This document shows positions 23,424 to 32,051 of a stretch of 64,000 nucleotides of DNA, piece by piece (the first letter of the stretch is position 1; the number at the start of each line of letters is the position of its first letter). The stretch is from positions 1 through 64,000 of the forward strand of contig NZ_WOFH01000020.1 in NCBI RefSeq assembly GCF_009733595.1, given 5' to 3'. The stretch is from Actinomadura litoris (GTDB lineage: Bacteria > Actinomycetota > Actinomycetes > Streptosporangiales > Streptosporangiaceae). The position numbers were made by a program, and so were the translations under genes. Below the pieces are notes generated by a model. It made no database searches, was not told the origin of the DNA, and worked only from the letters and a program-made list of their open reading frames with translations.

Positions 23424-23446
23424 GGCCCGCCCCGGGGACGGGCCTC
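23422..23446. terminator. Bidirectional terminator between acetyltransferase and aminopeptidase genes
   Basis: Perfect 8-bp stem (GAGGCCCG with CGGGCCTC) around a 9-nt loop, beginning within the acetyltransferase stop codon and lying 7 nt before the end of the convergent gene. Confidence 0.65.
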
Positions 23447-23453
23447 ACGCGTG

Positions 23454-24869
23454 TCACCACGTGGTGGGCTTGTCCTTGGTGTAGAGCCAGGCGTCGAACA
23501 GGCCGTCCAACCGCTTGTGGGAGATCCGCTCGGCGAGGTCGATGAACTGCTCGGTCGTCACGTTGCCGTCGCGGTGCGCGCTCGTCCACGCCTTCAGGAG
23601 GGCGAAGAAGGCCCGGTCGCCGACGCGGTCGCGCAGCGCCTGGAGCGTCATGCCGCCGCGCCAGTAGGGGGTGAGGGTGAACAGCTCGTCGGTGCCGGGG
23701 TCGCCCGCCTCGCGGTCGCGCCAGAGCTCGTTGTAGTACGGCCAGTCCTCGGTCTTGCCGTAGAGGTTGTCGAAGGTCTGCTTCGCGGACGGGCCGCCGT
23801 GCTGCTCGTCCCACAGCCACTCGGCGTAGGTCGCGAAGCCCTCGTTCAGCCAGATGTCCTTCCACCGCCGGACGCTGACGCTGTCGCCGAACCACTGGTG
23901 GGCCAGCTCGTGGACGATCGTCGGGGTGTCGGGCCGGTAGCCGTAGATCGGGCGGCTCTGCGTCTCCAGCGAGAACGCCACGTCCACGCCCACCCGGATG
24001 CCGCCGGTCGAGGCGAAGGGGTAGCGGCCGAAGACCTTCTCCTCCCAGTCGATCGCCTTGATCGTGCCCTCGTGGATCGTCTTCAGCTCGTCCGCGCGGT
24101 TCGGCGCGACGGCGGTGATGACCGGGATGCCGCCCTCGGTGCGGCCCTTCCGCACGGTGAACTTGCCGATGGCCAGCATCGCGAGGTAGCTCGCCATGGG
24201 GGAGCGCTCGTTCCACACGAACGTGGACCTGCCGCCGCGCGTCCACTCGCCGCCGGGCTCGCCGTTGGACAGCACCTGCGTGCCCTTCGGGACCGTCACG
24301 CGGTAGGTGTAGGTCGCCTTGTCGGTCGGGTGGTCGTTGCTGGGGAACCAGGTGGACGCGCCGTCGGGCTCGCTCACGACGTACGCGCCGTCGGGGGTCC
24401 TGATCCAGCCGAACTCGCCGAGGTCGGGGCGCCTCACCGACTTCGGCGTGCCCGCGTAGGCGACGGTGACCGTGAAGCGGGTGTCCTTCCGCAGGCCCGC
24501 GCGCGGGGTGACGACGAGTTCCTGGCCCTTACGGGTGAACCGCGCGTCCCTGCCGTCCACCTGCACGCTGTTGACGGTGAGCTGCTTCAGGTCGAGGTCG
24601 AGGCGCGACAGGTCCTGGGTCGCGCGGGCCTTGATGCGCGCGGTCGCGACCAGCGCGTTGGAGGCGGGGGTGTAGTCGAGCGACAGGTCGTAGTGGGCGA
24701 CGTCGTACCCGCCGTTCCCCTCCTGGGGGAAGTACGGGTCGCCCGCTCCGGGGGCGCCGGGGGTGAAGCGGTGACCGTGGGACGCGGCGGTGGCGGGGGT
24801 CGTGGGCGCCACGAGGCACGCGATGGCGAGCGTGACCACCACCGTCGATCGGACGGGTCTGATGGGCAT
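23454..24869 (-). CDS. Secreted M1-family zinc aminopeptidase
   Basis: A 471-residue exported peptidase. An N-terminal signal peptide (VVVTLAIACLVAPTTPATAAS) precedes the beta domain. The catalytic HExxH is at residues 320-324 (HELAHQW), and the third zinc ligand Glu lies in LNEGFATY about 19 residues later. Family motifs VSEPDGASTWFPSNDHP and GGMTLQAL are present. It lacks the large C-terminal helical domain of cytosolic PepN, as usual for the short secreted actinobacterial form. The start is the ATG at 24869 (MPIRPVRS), since the longer frame would bury the signal peptide. Confidence 0.92.
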   Translation of the reverse strand: MPIRPVRSTVVVTLAIACLVAPTTPATAASHGHRFTPGAPGAGDPYFPQEGNGGYDVAHYDLSLDYTPASNALVATARIKARATQDLSRLDLDLKQLTVNSVQVDGRDARFTRKGQELVVTPRAGLRKDTRFTVTVAYAGTPKSVRRPDLGEFGWIRTPDGAYVVSEPDGASTWFPSNDHPTDKATYTYRVTVPKGTQVLSNGEPGGEWTRGGRSTFVWNERSPMASYLAMLAIGKFTVRKGRTEGGIPVITAVAPNRADELKTIHEGTIKAIDWEEKVFGRYPFASTGGIRVGVDVAFSLETQSRPIYGYRPDTPTIVHELAHQWFGDSVSVRRWKDIWLNEGFATYAEWLWDEQHGGPSAKQTFDNLYGKTEDWPYYNELWRDREAGDPGTDELFTLTPYWRGGMTLQALRDRVGDRAFFALLKAWTSAHRDGNVTTEQFIDLAERISHKRLDGLFDAWLYTKDKPTTW

Positions 24870-24946
24870 GATTCGTCCTCTCTCTGACTGTGCGCCATAG
24901 AAGATCACGCCGTGTCGTGAAATGTCAGTCTTATCCCGAATATGCC

Positions 24947-24977
24947 GTGGGGGCCGTCCGAAACGGACGGCCCCCAC
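24947..24977. terminator. Terminator of sodN
   Basis: Perfect 14-bp stem (24947-24960 with 24964-24977) with a 3-nt AAA loop, 18 nt past the sodN stop. On the minus strand an AT-richer stretch follows. Confidence 0.8.
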
Positions 24978-24995
24978 GACCCGACGCGAACCGCG

Positions 24996-25397
24996 TCACG
25001 CCTGCTTGGTCTCCCAGAAGATCTTGTCGATCTCCGCGATCTTGCCCAGCAGCTCCTCGGCCGCCTTGACGTCCATGCTCCCCTTGGTGCCGGACGCGCC
25101 GGCGAGCTTGGTCGCCTCGTTGAACAGCTGGTGGAGCTGCGGGTACTTCTCGAAGTGCGGCGGCTTGAAGTAGTCGGTCCACAGCACCCACAGGTGCTCC
25201 TTGACCAGCTGCGACCGCTGCTCCTTGATCAGGATCGCGCGGGCGCGGAACTCCGGGTCCTCGTTGGCCGCGTACTTCTCGGCGATCGCCTTGACCGACT
25301 CGGCCTCGATCCTGGCCTGCGCCGGGTCGTAGACGCCGCACGGCAGGTCGCAGTGCGCGGAGACCGTGGTCTTCGGGCGCAGAAGCTTGAGCAACAC
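24996..25397 (-). CDS. sodN: Nickel-containing superoxide dismutase
   Basis: A 133-residue precursor of cytoplasmic Ni-SOD, which dismutates superoxide. The nickel hook HCDLPCGVYDP starts at residue 15 and must be exposed by removing the 14-residue propeptide, ending TTVSA. The rest (QARIEAESVKAI, KEQRSQLVKEHLWVLWTDYFKPPHFEKYP, IAEIDKIFWETKQA) matches Streptomyces SodN closely. The GTG at 25397 is chosen because it gives the same propeptide length as S. coelicolor SodN and has AGGGAAGGGA upstream; the ATG at 25427 would lengthen it. The processing protease gene sodX is divergent, 183 nt away. Confidence 0.96.
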   Translation of the reverse strand: MLLKLLRPKTTVSAHCDLPCGVYDPAQARIEAESVKAIAEKYAANEDPEFRARAILIKEQRSQLVKEHLWVLWTDYFKPPHFEKYPQLHQLFNEATKLAGASGTKGSMDVKAAEELLGKIAEIDKIFWETKQA

Positions 25398-25580
25398 CTG
25401 CGATTCCCTTCCCTCGTTTCGGATCATGCTCAGGTCACCGACATTACCCTCGCGGCCCAGAGCCCGTCCGGGCAGGGCGCTCGGTAATTCGGCCTAAGAC
25501 CCGGACGCCGGAGCCGTCCGGAACCCTTCCGGTAGCGTCATCACCGGAGAGTGCCGGAGTATGCGGACGGGAGGGGAGCC

Positions 25581-26045
25581 GTGCCGATCCTCACGCGCCG
25601 TTCCGCCGCGCTCTGGGCGCTGCTGGGCGCGGTGCCGTTCGTACTGCTCAGGGGGCGCGGGAGGCTGCGCGCGGTCGCCGTGGAGGGCGACTCGATGCTG
25701 CCCGCGCTGCGGCCCGGCGACTGGCTCCTCGTGCGCGTCGCGGGACGCGTCGCCGCCGGCGACGTCGTCGTCGCCCGGCATCCGGAGCGTCCCGGCCTGC
25801 TCGTGGTGAAACGGGCGGCGTACCGCGCGGACACCGGATGGTGGCTGGAGAGCGACAACCAGCGCGCCCCAGGCCGCAGCGACAGCTGGGACTTCGGCGC
25901 CGTCCCCGACACGCTGGTCGTCGGACGCGTCGTCGCCCGCTACTGGCCGCCGTCCCGCGCCCGACGGCGGATCGACACCAGCGGCACGCTCGGCGGGCAG
26001 CCCGCGGGCATGCCCGGCCGTCCCGCGCAGCGCTCGCAGCGGTAG
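25581..26045 (+). CDS. sodX: Ni-SOD maturation protease (S26 signal-peptidase-like)
   Basis: A 154-residue S26-family serine protease. The nucleophile is Ser38 in VEGDSMLPALRPGD, and the general base Lys77 is in LLVVKRA. A single hydrophobic N-terminal segment (ALWALLGAVPFVLL) may anchor it. SodX removes the SodN propeptide to free the nickel-binding His, and the neighbouring sodN supports this function. The GTG at 25581 has GGAGGGGAG 7 nt upstream. The last 106 nt overlap the convergent CGNR-type gene, so the C-terminal Arg/Gly/Pro-rich tail after VVARYWPPS may be non-essential. Confidence 0.9.
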   Translation: MPILTRRSAALWALLGAVPFVLLRGRGRLRAVAVEGDSMLPALRPGDWLLVRVAGRVAAGDVVVARHPERPGLLVVKRAAYRADTGWWLESDNQRAPGRSDSWDFGAVPDTLVVGRVVARYWPPSRARRRIDTSGTLGGQPAGMPGRPAQRSQR

Positions 26046-26509
26046 CGCGGCGCCCGCTCCGTCGCAGGGGTGAGGTAGGCGCGTTCGCAGCCCTCGGCGC
26101 GGCACACGCCGAGCGCGTCGATGCCCCGCGAGCTGATCCGGGCGGCCAGGCCCATCGCGGCGCGGGCGGCGCACCGGTCGGGGACCGAGCCGTCCTCATT
26201 GAGGTGCAGGTGCCAGCCCTGGCCGTCGTGCCGGGTCACGATCGGATGCACGGGGTAGCGGATGAGCAGGGTGTTGAGGCGCTCGATCGCGTCCAGTTCG
26301 TCGCCGCGCGCGGCGGAGACGAAGACGGCGCGCAGTTCGGCGCGCAGTTCGCGCATGGCGTCCAGATCGCGGCGCGCCGTCCGACCCGCGAGGTACGGCC
26401 GGCGCAGCAGCAGGGCGCGCAGCCCTTCGAGATCACGCAGCTCGTCCCGGTGGGGGCGGCACGTGTTCACGAGATCGACCGCCAGGTCCGCGTAAGAGGC
26501 GAGGTCCAC
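25940..26509 (-). CDS. ABATE/CGNR-type zinc-finger protein (putative stress-induced regulator)
   Basis: A 189-residue protein with an N-terminal ABATE-like helical region (DLAVDLVNTCRP ... LRALLLRRPYL ... MRELRAELRAVF) and a C-terminal zinc-binding segment with Cys136, Cys141, Cys158 and Cys161. In canonical members the last block reads CGNR; here it is CERCAGR, so the eponymous motif is degenerate, and the spacer between Cys pairs is slightly different. The GTG at 26509 has GGGAG upstream. Its last 106 nt are antisense to the end of sodX. Target unknown. Confidence 0.78.
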   Translation of the reverse strand: MDLASYADLAVDLVNTCRPHRDELRDLEGLRALLLRRPYLAGRTARRDLDAMRELRAELRAVFVSAARGDELDAIERLNTLLIRYPVHPIVTRHDGQGWHLHLNEDGSVPDRCAARAAMGLAARISSRGIDALGVCRAEGCERAYLTPATERAPRYRCERCAGRPGMPAGCPPSVPLVSIRRRARDGGQ

Positions 26510-26596
26510 ATTCGCTCCCGACGGGGGTCAAACCTGATCGTCGAATCCCCAGGATTCATTCCCCCGTGGTGAGAATTACACCGTCACTTTTAGGCC

Positions 26597-26632
26597 GGAC
26601 TACCCGCGCCCCAGGTGGGACGCGGGCAGTCC
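26597..26632. terminator. Terminator of the malic enzyme gene
   Basis: Imperfect inverted repeat, GGACT / CCCGCG paired with CGCGGG / AGTCC with one mismatch. It lies 31 nt beyond the malic enzyme stop in its transcription direction. Confidence 0.6.
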
Positions 26633-26662
26633 GGAAAAGGACAGCGGAATTGGTCCTGCGGA

Positions 26663-27955
26663 TCAGACCCGGTTGACCCCCTCCGCGCGGGCCTGGGCGG
26701 CGACGGCGTCCGCCACGGCGGGGGCGACCCGCGCGTCGAACGGGCCGGGGATCACGTAGTCGGCCGTCAGGTCGTCGCCGACGATGCCGGCGAGCGCGGT
26801 CGCGGCGGCCAGCTTCATGCCCTCGGTGATCGAGTGCGCCCGCACGTCCAGCGCGCCCCGGAAGATGCCGGGGAAGGCCAGCACGTTGTTGATCTGGTTC
26901 GGGAAGTCGCTGCGGCCGGTCGCCACGACCCTGGCGTGCCGCCGCGCCACCTCCGGCGGCACCTCGGGCGTCGGGTTGGACAGCGCGAACACGATCGCGT
27001 CCTCCGCCATCGTCGCGACGCACGACTCCTGGACGGTGCTGCCCGACAGCCCGACGAACACGTCGGCGCCGCGCAGCGCCTCCTCGGTGGAGCCGGTCAG
27101 CCCCGCCTTGTTGGTGATCGCGGCGATCTTCTCCTTGGCGGGGTTCAGCCCGTCCCGCCCCTGGTAGACCAGGCCCTTGCTGTCCGACAGCGCGAGGTCG
27201 CCGATACCGGCCTCGACCAGGATCCGCGACACCGCGATGCCGGACGCGCCCGCCCCGGCCACGACCGCGCGCAGCTCCGAGAGCGGCTTGCCGACGAGCC
27301 GGGCCGCGTTGGTCAGCGCGGCGAGCGCCACGATCGCGGTGCCGTGCTGGTCGTCGTGGAAGACCGGGATGTCGAGGGCGGCGCGCAGCCGGTCCTCGAT
27401 CTCGAAGCACCGGGGGGCGCTGATGTCCTCCAGGTTGATGCCGCCGAAGCTCGGCGCCATCGCGGCCACGGTGTCGACGATCTCCTCGACGTCCGTGCAG
27501 TTCAGCGCGATCGGCACCGAGTCGAGCCCGGCGAACTCCTTGAACAGCAGGGACTTGCCCTCCATCACCGGCATGGAGGCGGCCGGGCCGATGTCGCCGA
27601 GCCCGAGCACGGCGGTGCCGTCAGTCACGACCGCGACGACCCTGGAGGTCCAGGTGTAGTCGTAGGCCAGTTCCGGGTTGTCGGCGATCGCCGTGCACAC
27701 CCGGGCGACGCCCGGTGTGTAGGCGAGCGAGAGGTCGTCGGCGTTGCGGACGGGTATGGTCGAGCGCATCTCCAGCTTCCCGCCGCGGTGCAGCGGGAAG
27801 GCCGGATCATCGTCAAGATTTCGTTCCTGGGTGGAATGGTTCCGCGTGTGATTTTTCTGCGTGGGAATGGCCTCAGCAGCCACAGCGACCCCTGTCTGTG
27901 AATGTTGGCTTTCGGGCGATGCCGCCGCGGTGGTGGCGGACTGGTGGCCGGTCAC
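26663..27955 (-). CDS. NAD(P)-dependent malic enzyme
   Basis: A 430-residue malic enzyme converting malate to pyruvate and CO2, supplying pyruvate and reducing equivalents. The N-terminal core starts near residue 48 (DDDPAFPLHRGGKLE), followed by LAYTPGVARVC, the metal-binding FHDDQHGTAIV and the NAD-binding VVAGAGASGIAVSRIL, and ending in NNVLAFPGIFRGALD. The first 45 residues are polar low-complexity sequence; the GTG at 27955 may be too early, and a GTG at 27883 with CAGGGG upstream would remove 24 of them. It is divergent from the amino acid ABC transporter operon. Confidence 0.92.
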   Translation of the reverse strand: MTGHQSATTAAASPESQHSQTGVAVAAEAIPTQKNHTRNHSTQERNLDDDPAFPLHRGGKLEMRSTIPVRNADDLSLAYTPGVARVCTAIADNPELAYDYTWTSRVVAVVTDGTAVLGLGDIGPAASMPVMEGKSLLFKEFAGLDSVPIALNCTDVEEIVDTVAAMAPSFGGINLEDISAPRCFEIEDRLRAALDIPVFHDDQHGTAIVALAALTNAARLVGKPLSELRAVVAGAGASGIAVSRILVEAGIGDLALSDSKGLVYQGRDGLNPAKEKIAAITNKAGLTGSTEEALRGADVFVGLSGSTVQESCVATMAEDAIVFALSNPTPEVPPEVARRHARVVATGRSDFPNQINNVLAFPGIFRGALDVRAHSITEGMKLAAATALAGIVGDDLTADYVIPGPFDARVAPAVADAVAAQARAEGVNRV

Positions 27956-28278
27956 CTGGTGGACATCTCGCGACGCACGGGGGTCACCCGTTGCCCGATT
28001 GTGTCATATCCCCCTCCGCCTTCTCCGGGGAATGCGCGGTGGCGGAGGTCACCCGGAGCGCGTGCCCCGGCCGTTGCGAGGTCGGGGCGTGGTGGTCGCT
28101 TGAAGTAGTTGCACGGGCGCTGTGAGTGGGCAGGGACGGGAGTGACGTACGGGCAGGCTTCGTCGTTGCGTGATTGTTTCGGAGCCTTTATCCAGATCAG
28201 GGATGTTGTACGCAAAAATGTGCACCTGCCCCCCCGGGCCCGTCCGGATCCGGGGGAATCACCACTGGAGGGGGACCC
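27956..28278. other. Divergent promoter region, malic enzyme / ABC transporter
   Basis: No gene is seen. TTGCGT near 28165 with TATCCA about 17 nt further is a possible sigma-70-like promoter towards the ABC operon, and a GGGATATGACACA-like stretch near 28004-28016 (minus strand) is a possible element for the malic enzyme. Neither is strong. The segment 28190-28225 is locally AT-rich. Confidence 0.3.
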
Positions 28279-29187
28279 GTGACCACCGGTTCTCTGCGCC
28301 GCCGCGCCGTCGCCGCGTCCGCGCTCGTGCTGACGGGCGCCCTCGCGCTGTCGGCGTGCGGCGAGAAGAAGGAGTCCACCGAGCCGACGGCGTCGATCAC
28401 GCCGAAGGGCGGCCCGGACAGCAAGCTCGCGGCTTTGGTCCCGGCCGAGATCAAGGCCGACGGGGTCATCAAAATCGGCTCCGACACCACCTACGCCCCC
28501 GCCGAGTTCCTCGACAACAACAAGGTGGTCGGCTTCGACGTCGACCTGTTCGACGCGGCCGCCGCCAAGCTCGGGCTGAAGACCCAGTGGAACACCACGC
28601 CGTTCACGGGAGTGATCACCGGCGTGAAGTCCGGGAAGTACGAGGCGGGGATCTCCTCGCTCACGATCAACCCGGAGCGGCTCAAGGACACCGAGATGGT
28701 GAGCTACTTCAACGCGCCCATCCAGTGGGTGGTGAAGAAGGGCAACCCGCTGGGCATCCAGGTGGAGAACCCGTGCGGGAAGAAGGTGGCGGTGCAGACC
28801 GGCACCGTCGAGGTCCCCGACCTCCAGAAGCGGTCGAAGGACTGCAAGGCCGCGGGCAAGCCCGAGATCAAGATCGACCAGTTCCAGGACCAGAGCACCG
28901 CGACCGCCGCGGTCGCCTCCGGCAAGGACGACGCGGGCACCGCCGACTACCCGGTCTTCGTCGACGCCGTCGACAAGTCCAGGGGCCAGCTCGAACTGCT
29001 CGGCGACCCCTACGGGCAGGCGCCTTACGGCGTCGCGCTGAAGAAGGGCCAGACGCAGTTCGCCCAGGCGATCGCGGGCGCCTACAAGGCGATCATCACC
29101 GACGGGACCTACCAGCGCGTCCTGGACAAGTGGAAGGTCGGCAAGGGCGCGATCACCGACCCGGCCGTGAACCCGAAGGTCTCCTGA
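28279..29187 (+). CDS. Polar amino acid ABC transporter, substrate-binding lipoprotein
   Basis: A 302-residue solute-binding protein of the PAAT (family 3) type. The lipobox LSAC follows a hydrophobic signal (VLTGALALSAC), and the mature domain has IKIGSDTTYAPAEFLDNN, GFDVDLFDAAAAKLGL, GVQTGT-like binding and EVPDLQKRSKDC motifs. It binds an amino acid outside the membrane for the permease and ATPase encoded next; specificity (glutamate/glutamine or cationic) is not resolved. The GTG at 28279 has GGAGGGGGA upstream. It is the first gene of a three-gene operon, with the permease 4 nt downstream. Confidence 0.92.
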   Translation: MTTGSLRRRAVAASALVLTGALALSACGEKKESTEPTASITPKGGPDSKLAALVPAEIKADGVIKIGSDTTYAPAEFLDNNKVVGFDVDLFDAAAAKLGLKTQWNTTPFTGVITGVKSGKYEAGISSLTINPERLKDTEMVSYFNAPIQWVVKKGNPLGIQVENPCGKKVAVQTGTVEVPDLQKRSKDCKAAGKPEIKIDQFQDQSTATAAVASGKDDAGTADYPVFVDAVDKSRGQLELLGDPYGQAPYGVALKKGQTQFAQAIAGAYKAIITDGTYQRVLDKWKVGKGAITDPAVNPKVS

Positions 29188-29191
29188 CCGC

Positions 29192-30178
29192 ATGTCGGAC
29201 GAAGAGAAGCCCGAGGCGCCCGACCTCGTGAAGCCGGACGGGGCGCGGCCCGAGGCCATCAAGGCCGTGCCCGTCCGGCACCCCGGGCGCTGGATCGCGG
29301 TGGCCGTGCTCGCGGTCCTGGCCGCGATGTTCGTGCACATGCTGGTCACGAACAAGCAGTTCCAGTGGTCGTTCATCATCGACAACGCCTTCCGCCCGAA
29401 CGTCATCGAGGGCGTGCGGACCACCGTCCTGCTGACGGTGCTCTCGATGATCATCGGCGTGCTGCTGGGCATCGTGCTGGCGGTCATGCGGCTGTCGGGC
29501 AACCCCATCCTCAGCGGGGTCGCGTGGGTCTACACGTGGTTCTTCCGCGCCGTGCCCCGGCTGGTCCTCGCGGTCATGTTCGGCAACATGGGGATCCTGT
29601 ACGCCAAGTACCACGTCGGCGGCGTCCCGTTCGCGGGCCAGCTCGGCGACGCGCTCGGCGTGGACATGGACGCCACCCTGTTCACCGTCGACGCCAACAC
29701 GATCCTGACCGGGTTCATGGCCGGCCTCCTCGCGCTCGCGCTGTCGGAGGGCGCCTACATGGCCGAGATCGTCCGGGCCGGCATGCTGTCGGTGGACCCC
29801 GGGCAGAACGAGGCGGCCGGCGCGCTCGGCATGTCCCGGATGCTGGCGATGCGGCGGATCGTCCTGCCGCAGGCCATGCGGGTGATCGTGCCGCCGACCG
29901 GCAACGAGACGATCGCGATGCTCAAGGACACCGCGCTGGTGGCCTTCGTCCCCGTCAACAACGAGCTGTTCTTCCAGCTCAAGGCGGTCGGCGACAAGTC
30001 GTTCAACGTCTTCCCGATGCTGGTGGCGGCCTGCATGTGGTACCTGCTCCTGTCCAGCTTCCTGCTGGTCGCGCAGTACTACCTGGAGCGGTACTTCGCC
30101 CGCGGCAGCGGGATTCCCGAGAACAGGCGCGCCGGGCTGCGCGCGCTCGGCTTCGGCAGCGGCGGAGGAGGGGCATGA
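29192..30178 (+). CDS. Polar amino acid ABC transporter, permease
   Basis: A 328-residue inner-membrane subunit. A charged cytoplasmic N-terminus of about 35 residues precedes the first membrane helix (WIAVAVLAVLAAMFVHMLV). Four to five more helices follow, with the EAA loop EAAGALGMSRMLAMRRIVLPQAMRVIVPP that contacts the ATPase. Members of the family pump histidine, glutamate/glutamine or similar substrates. It is a single permease, so it would act as a homodimer. The stop overlaps the ATPase start (ATGA). Confidence 0.92.
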   Translation: MSDEEKPEAPDLVKPDGARPEAIKAVPVRHPGRWIAVAVLAVLAAMFVHMLVTNKQFQWSFIIDNAFRPNVIEGVRTTVLLTVLSMIIGVLLGIVLAVMRLSGNPILSGVAWVYTWFFRAVPRLVLAVMFGNMGILYAKYHVGGVPFAGQLGDALGVDMDATLFTVDANTILTGFMAGLLALALSEGAYMAEIVRAGMLSVDPGQNEAAGALGMSRMLAMRRIVLPQAMRVIVPPTGNETIAMLKDTALVAFVPVNNELFFQLKAVGDKSFNVFPMLVAACMWYLLLSSFLLVAQYYLERYFARGSGIPENRRAGLRALGFGSGGGGA

Positions 30179-30957
30179 GCGGGCCGGACGGCGCGGAGGG
30201 CCTGATGGTCAAGGCCGAGGCGGTGCACAAGCACTTCGGCCGGCTGGAGGTGCTCAAGGGCATCGACCTGGAGGTCGCGCCCGGCGAGGTGATGTGCGTG
30301 CTCGGCCCCTCCGGGTCGGGCAAGTCGACGTTCCTGCGGTGCGTCAACCACCTGGAGAAGATCGACGCCGGGCGGCTGTGGGTGAACGGCCACCTGATGG
30401 GCTACCGGCAGAAGGGCGACCGGCTCTACGAGCTGCGCGACCGCGAGGTCTCCGAGCAGCGCCGCGAGATCGGCATGGTGTTCCAGCGCTTCAACCTGTT
30501 CCCGCACATGACCGCGATGGAGAACGTGTGCGAGGCGCCGGTCCACGTCCGGCGCAGGAGCAAGGCCGAGGCGCGCGAGCGCGGCGCGGCGCTGCTGGAG
30601 CGGGTCGGGCTCTCCGACAAGACCGACAGCTACCCCTCGCAGCTCTCGGGCGGCCAGCAGCAGCGGGTCGCGATCGCCCGCGCGCTCGCGATGGAACCCA
30701 AGCTGATGCTGTTCGACGAGCCGACCTCCGCGCTGGACCCCGAGCTGGTCGGCGAGGTCCTGGAGGTCATGAAGCAGCTCGCGCTGGACGGCATGACCAT
30801 GATCGTCGTGACGCACGAGATCGGGTTCGCGCGGGAGGTCGGCGACACCCTCGTCTTCCTGGACGGCGGTGTCGTGGTGGAGAAGGGCACCCCCGAAGAG
30901 GTCATCTCCAACCCCCGCAACCGCCGCACGCAGGACTTCCTCTCCAGGGTCCTCTGA
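30175..30957 (+). CDS. Polar amino acid ABC transporter, ATP-binding protein
   Basis: A 260-residue ABC ATPase energising uptake. The Walker A motif is GPSGSGKST, Q-loop MVFQRFNLFPHMTAMENV, signature LSGGQQQRVAIARAL, Walker B LMLFDEPTSALDP and switch His in VVTHE. It is close to the GlnQ/GluA/HisP group. A short insert (GYRQKGDRLYELRDREVSEQ) after the first beta sheet resembles HisP-like and some actinobacterial members. The ATG at 30175 overlaps the permease stop by 4 nt. A strong hairpin follows the stop. Confidence 0.94.
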   Translation: MSGPDGAEGLMVKAEAVHKHFGRLEVLKGIDLEVAPGEVMCVLGPSGSGKSTFLRCVNHLEKIDAGRLWVNGHLMGYRQKGDRLYELRDREVSEQRREIGMVFQRFNLFPHMTAMENVCEAPVHVRRRSKAEARERGAALLERVGLSDKTDSYPSQLSGGQQQRVAIARALAMEPKLMLFDEPTSALDPELVGEVLEVMKQLALDGMTMIVVTHEIGFAREVGDTLVFLDGGVVVEKGTPEEVISNPRNRRTQDFLSRVL

Positions 30958-30969
30958 CCCGGACGGCGG

Positions 30970-31007
30970 ACGGCCCGCCCTCTCCGCCCGGAACGGGGGC
31001 GGGCCGT
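30970..31007. terminator. Terminator of the ABC transporter operon
   Basis: Perfect 11-bp stem (30970-30980 with 30997-31007), loop of 16 nt, followed by TTT. It lies 12 nt after the ATPase stop. Confidence 0.75.
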
Positions 31008-31027
31008 TTGGCGTGCGCGCGGCGGGT

Positions 31028-31040
31028 TAGTGTGCCGTGC
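31028..31040 (+). promoter_or_regulatory. Leaderless promoter -10 element (oxidoreductase)
   Basis: TAGTGT at 31028-31033, 7 nt, then the ATG at 31041; identical in hexamer and spacing to the bioD promoter. Confidence 0.68.
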
Positions 31041-32009
31041 ATGTTCGCTGTCACCGCCACGCGCATCGACGCAGACGATCCACTGAACGGGCTGACGCTC
31101 GGCGAGCGGCCCGACCCCGAGGTACCGGACGGCTGGACGACCGTCACGGTGAAGGCCGCCGCGCTCAACCACCACGACCTCTGGTCGCTGCGGGGCGTCG
31201 GGCTGCCCGCCGAGCGGCTCCCGATGATCCTCGGATGCGACGCGTCCGGGGTGGACGAGGACGGCAACGAGGTCATCGTGCACGCGGTGGTCGGCGACCC
31301 CGACCGGGGCGGCGGGGACGAGACCCTCGACCCGAAGCGGTCGCTGCTGTCGGAGTCGCACCCGGGGACGCTCGCGGAGAAGGTGGCGGTGCCGCGCCGC
31401 AACCTCGTCCGCAAGCCCGCGGAGCTGTCGTTCGAGGAGGCGGCCTGCCTGCCCACGGCGTGGCTCACCGCCTACCGGATGCTGTTCGACAAGGCCGGGG
31501 TGGAGCCGGGCGGGTCCGTGCTGGTCCAGGGCGCGGGCGGCGGCGTCGCCACGGCCGCGATCGCGCTGGCGTCGGCGGCGGGCCTGCGCGTCTACGCGAC
31601 CAGCCGCAGCGAGGCCAAACGCGCGCGGGCGCTGGAACTCGGCGCGGACGCGGCGCTGGAGTCCGGCGCGCGGCTGCCCGAGCGCGTGGACGCGGTGATC
31701 GAGACGGTCGGCCAGGCCACCTGGTCGCACTCGCTGAAGTCGCTGCGCCCCGGCGGACGGGTCGTGGTGTCGGGCGCCACCAGCGGCGCGGTGCCGCCCG
31801 CCGACCTGAACCGGGTGTTCTTCCTCCAGCTCCAGGTGGTCGGCTCCACGATGGGGACCCGGGGGCAGCTGGAGCGGCTGGCGGGCTTCCTGGTCAAGTC
31901 GGGCGTCCGCCCGCCGATCGACCGGGCGCTGCCGCTCGGCCGGGCCCGGGAGGGCTTCGCCGCGATGGCGGAGGGCGACCTCTTCGGCAAGATCGTTTTC
32001 ACGACCTGA
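31041..32009 (+). CDS. Quinone-oxidoreductase-like MDR dehydrogenase
   Basis: A 322-residue medium-chain dehydrogenase/reductase. The GroES-like N-domain has VKAAALNHHDLWSLRGVG and a single GCDASG. The nucleotide-binding fold carries GAGGGVATAAIALASAAG. The full set of catalytic zinc ligands is missing, as in quinone oxidoreductases and enoyl reductases, so NADPH-dependent reduction of quinone-like or enone substrates is likely. The ATG at 31041 has a -10 element 7 nt upstream. It converges on padR across a hairpin. Confidence 0.87.
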   Translation: MFAVTATRIDADDPLNGLTLGERPDPEVPDGWTTVTVKAAALNHHDLWSLRGVGLPAERLPMILGCDASGVDEDGNEVIVHAVVGDPDRGGGDETLDPKRSLLSESHPGTLAEKVAVPRRNLVRKPAELSFEEAACLPTAWLTAYRMLFDKAGVEPGGSVLVQGAGGGVATAAIALASAAGLRVYATSRSEAKRARALELGADAALESGARLPERVDAVIETVGQATWSHSLKSLRPGGRVVVSGATSGAVPPADLNRVFFLQLQVVGSTMGTRGQLERLAGFLVKSGVRPPIDRALPLGRAREGFAAMAEGDLFGKIVFTT

Positions 32010-32020
32010 GCGCGGCCCGC

Positions 32021-32050
32021 GCCCGCGGGCCGGCGGCACGGCCCGCGGGC
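32021..32050. terminator. Bidirectional terminator, oxidoreductase / padR
   Basis: Perfect 11-bp stem (GCCCGCGGGCC with GGCCCGCGGGC) around an 8-nt loop between two convergent stops. Confidence 0.75.
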
Positions 32051-32051
32051 G

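Noticed and set aside
25400..25580. Nur (nickel-uptake regulator) box between sodN and sodX
   Set aside because: I looked for a TGCAA-type inverted repeat in this gap and found no convincing match.
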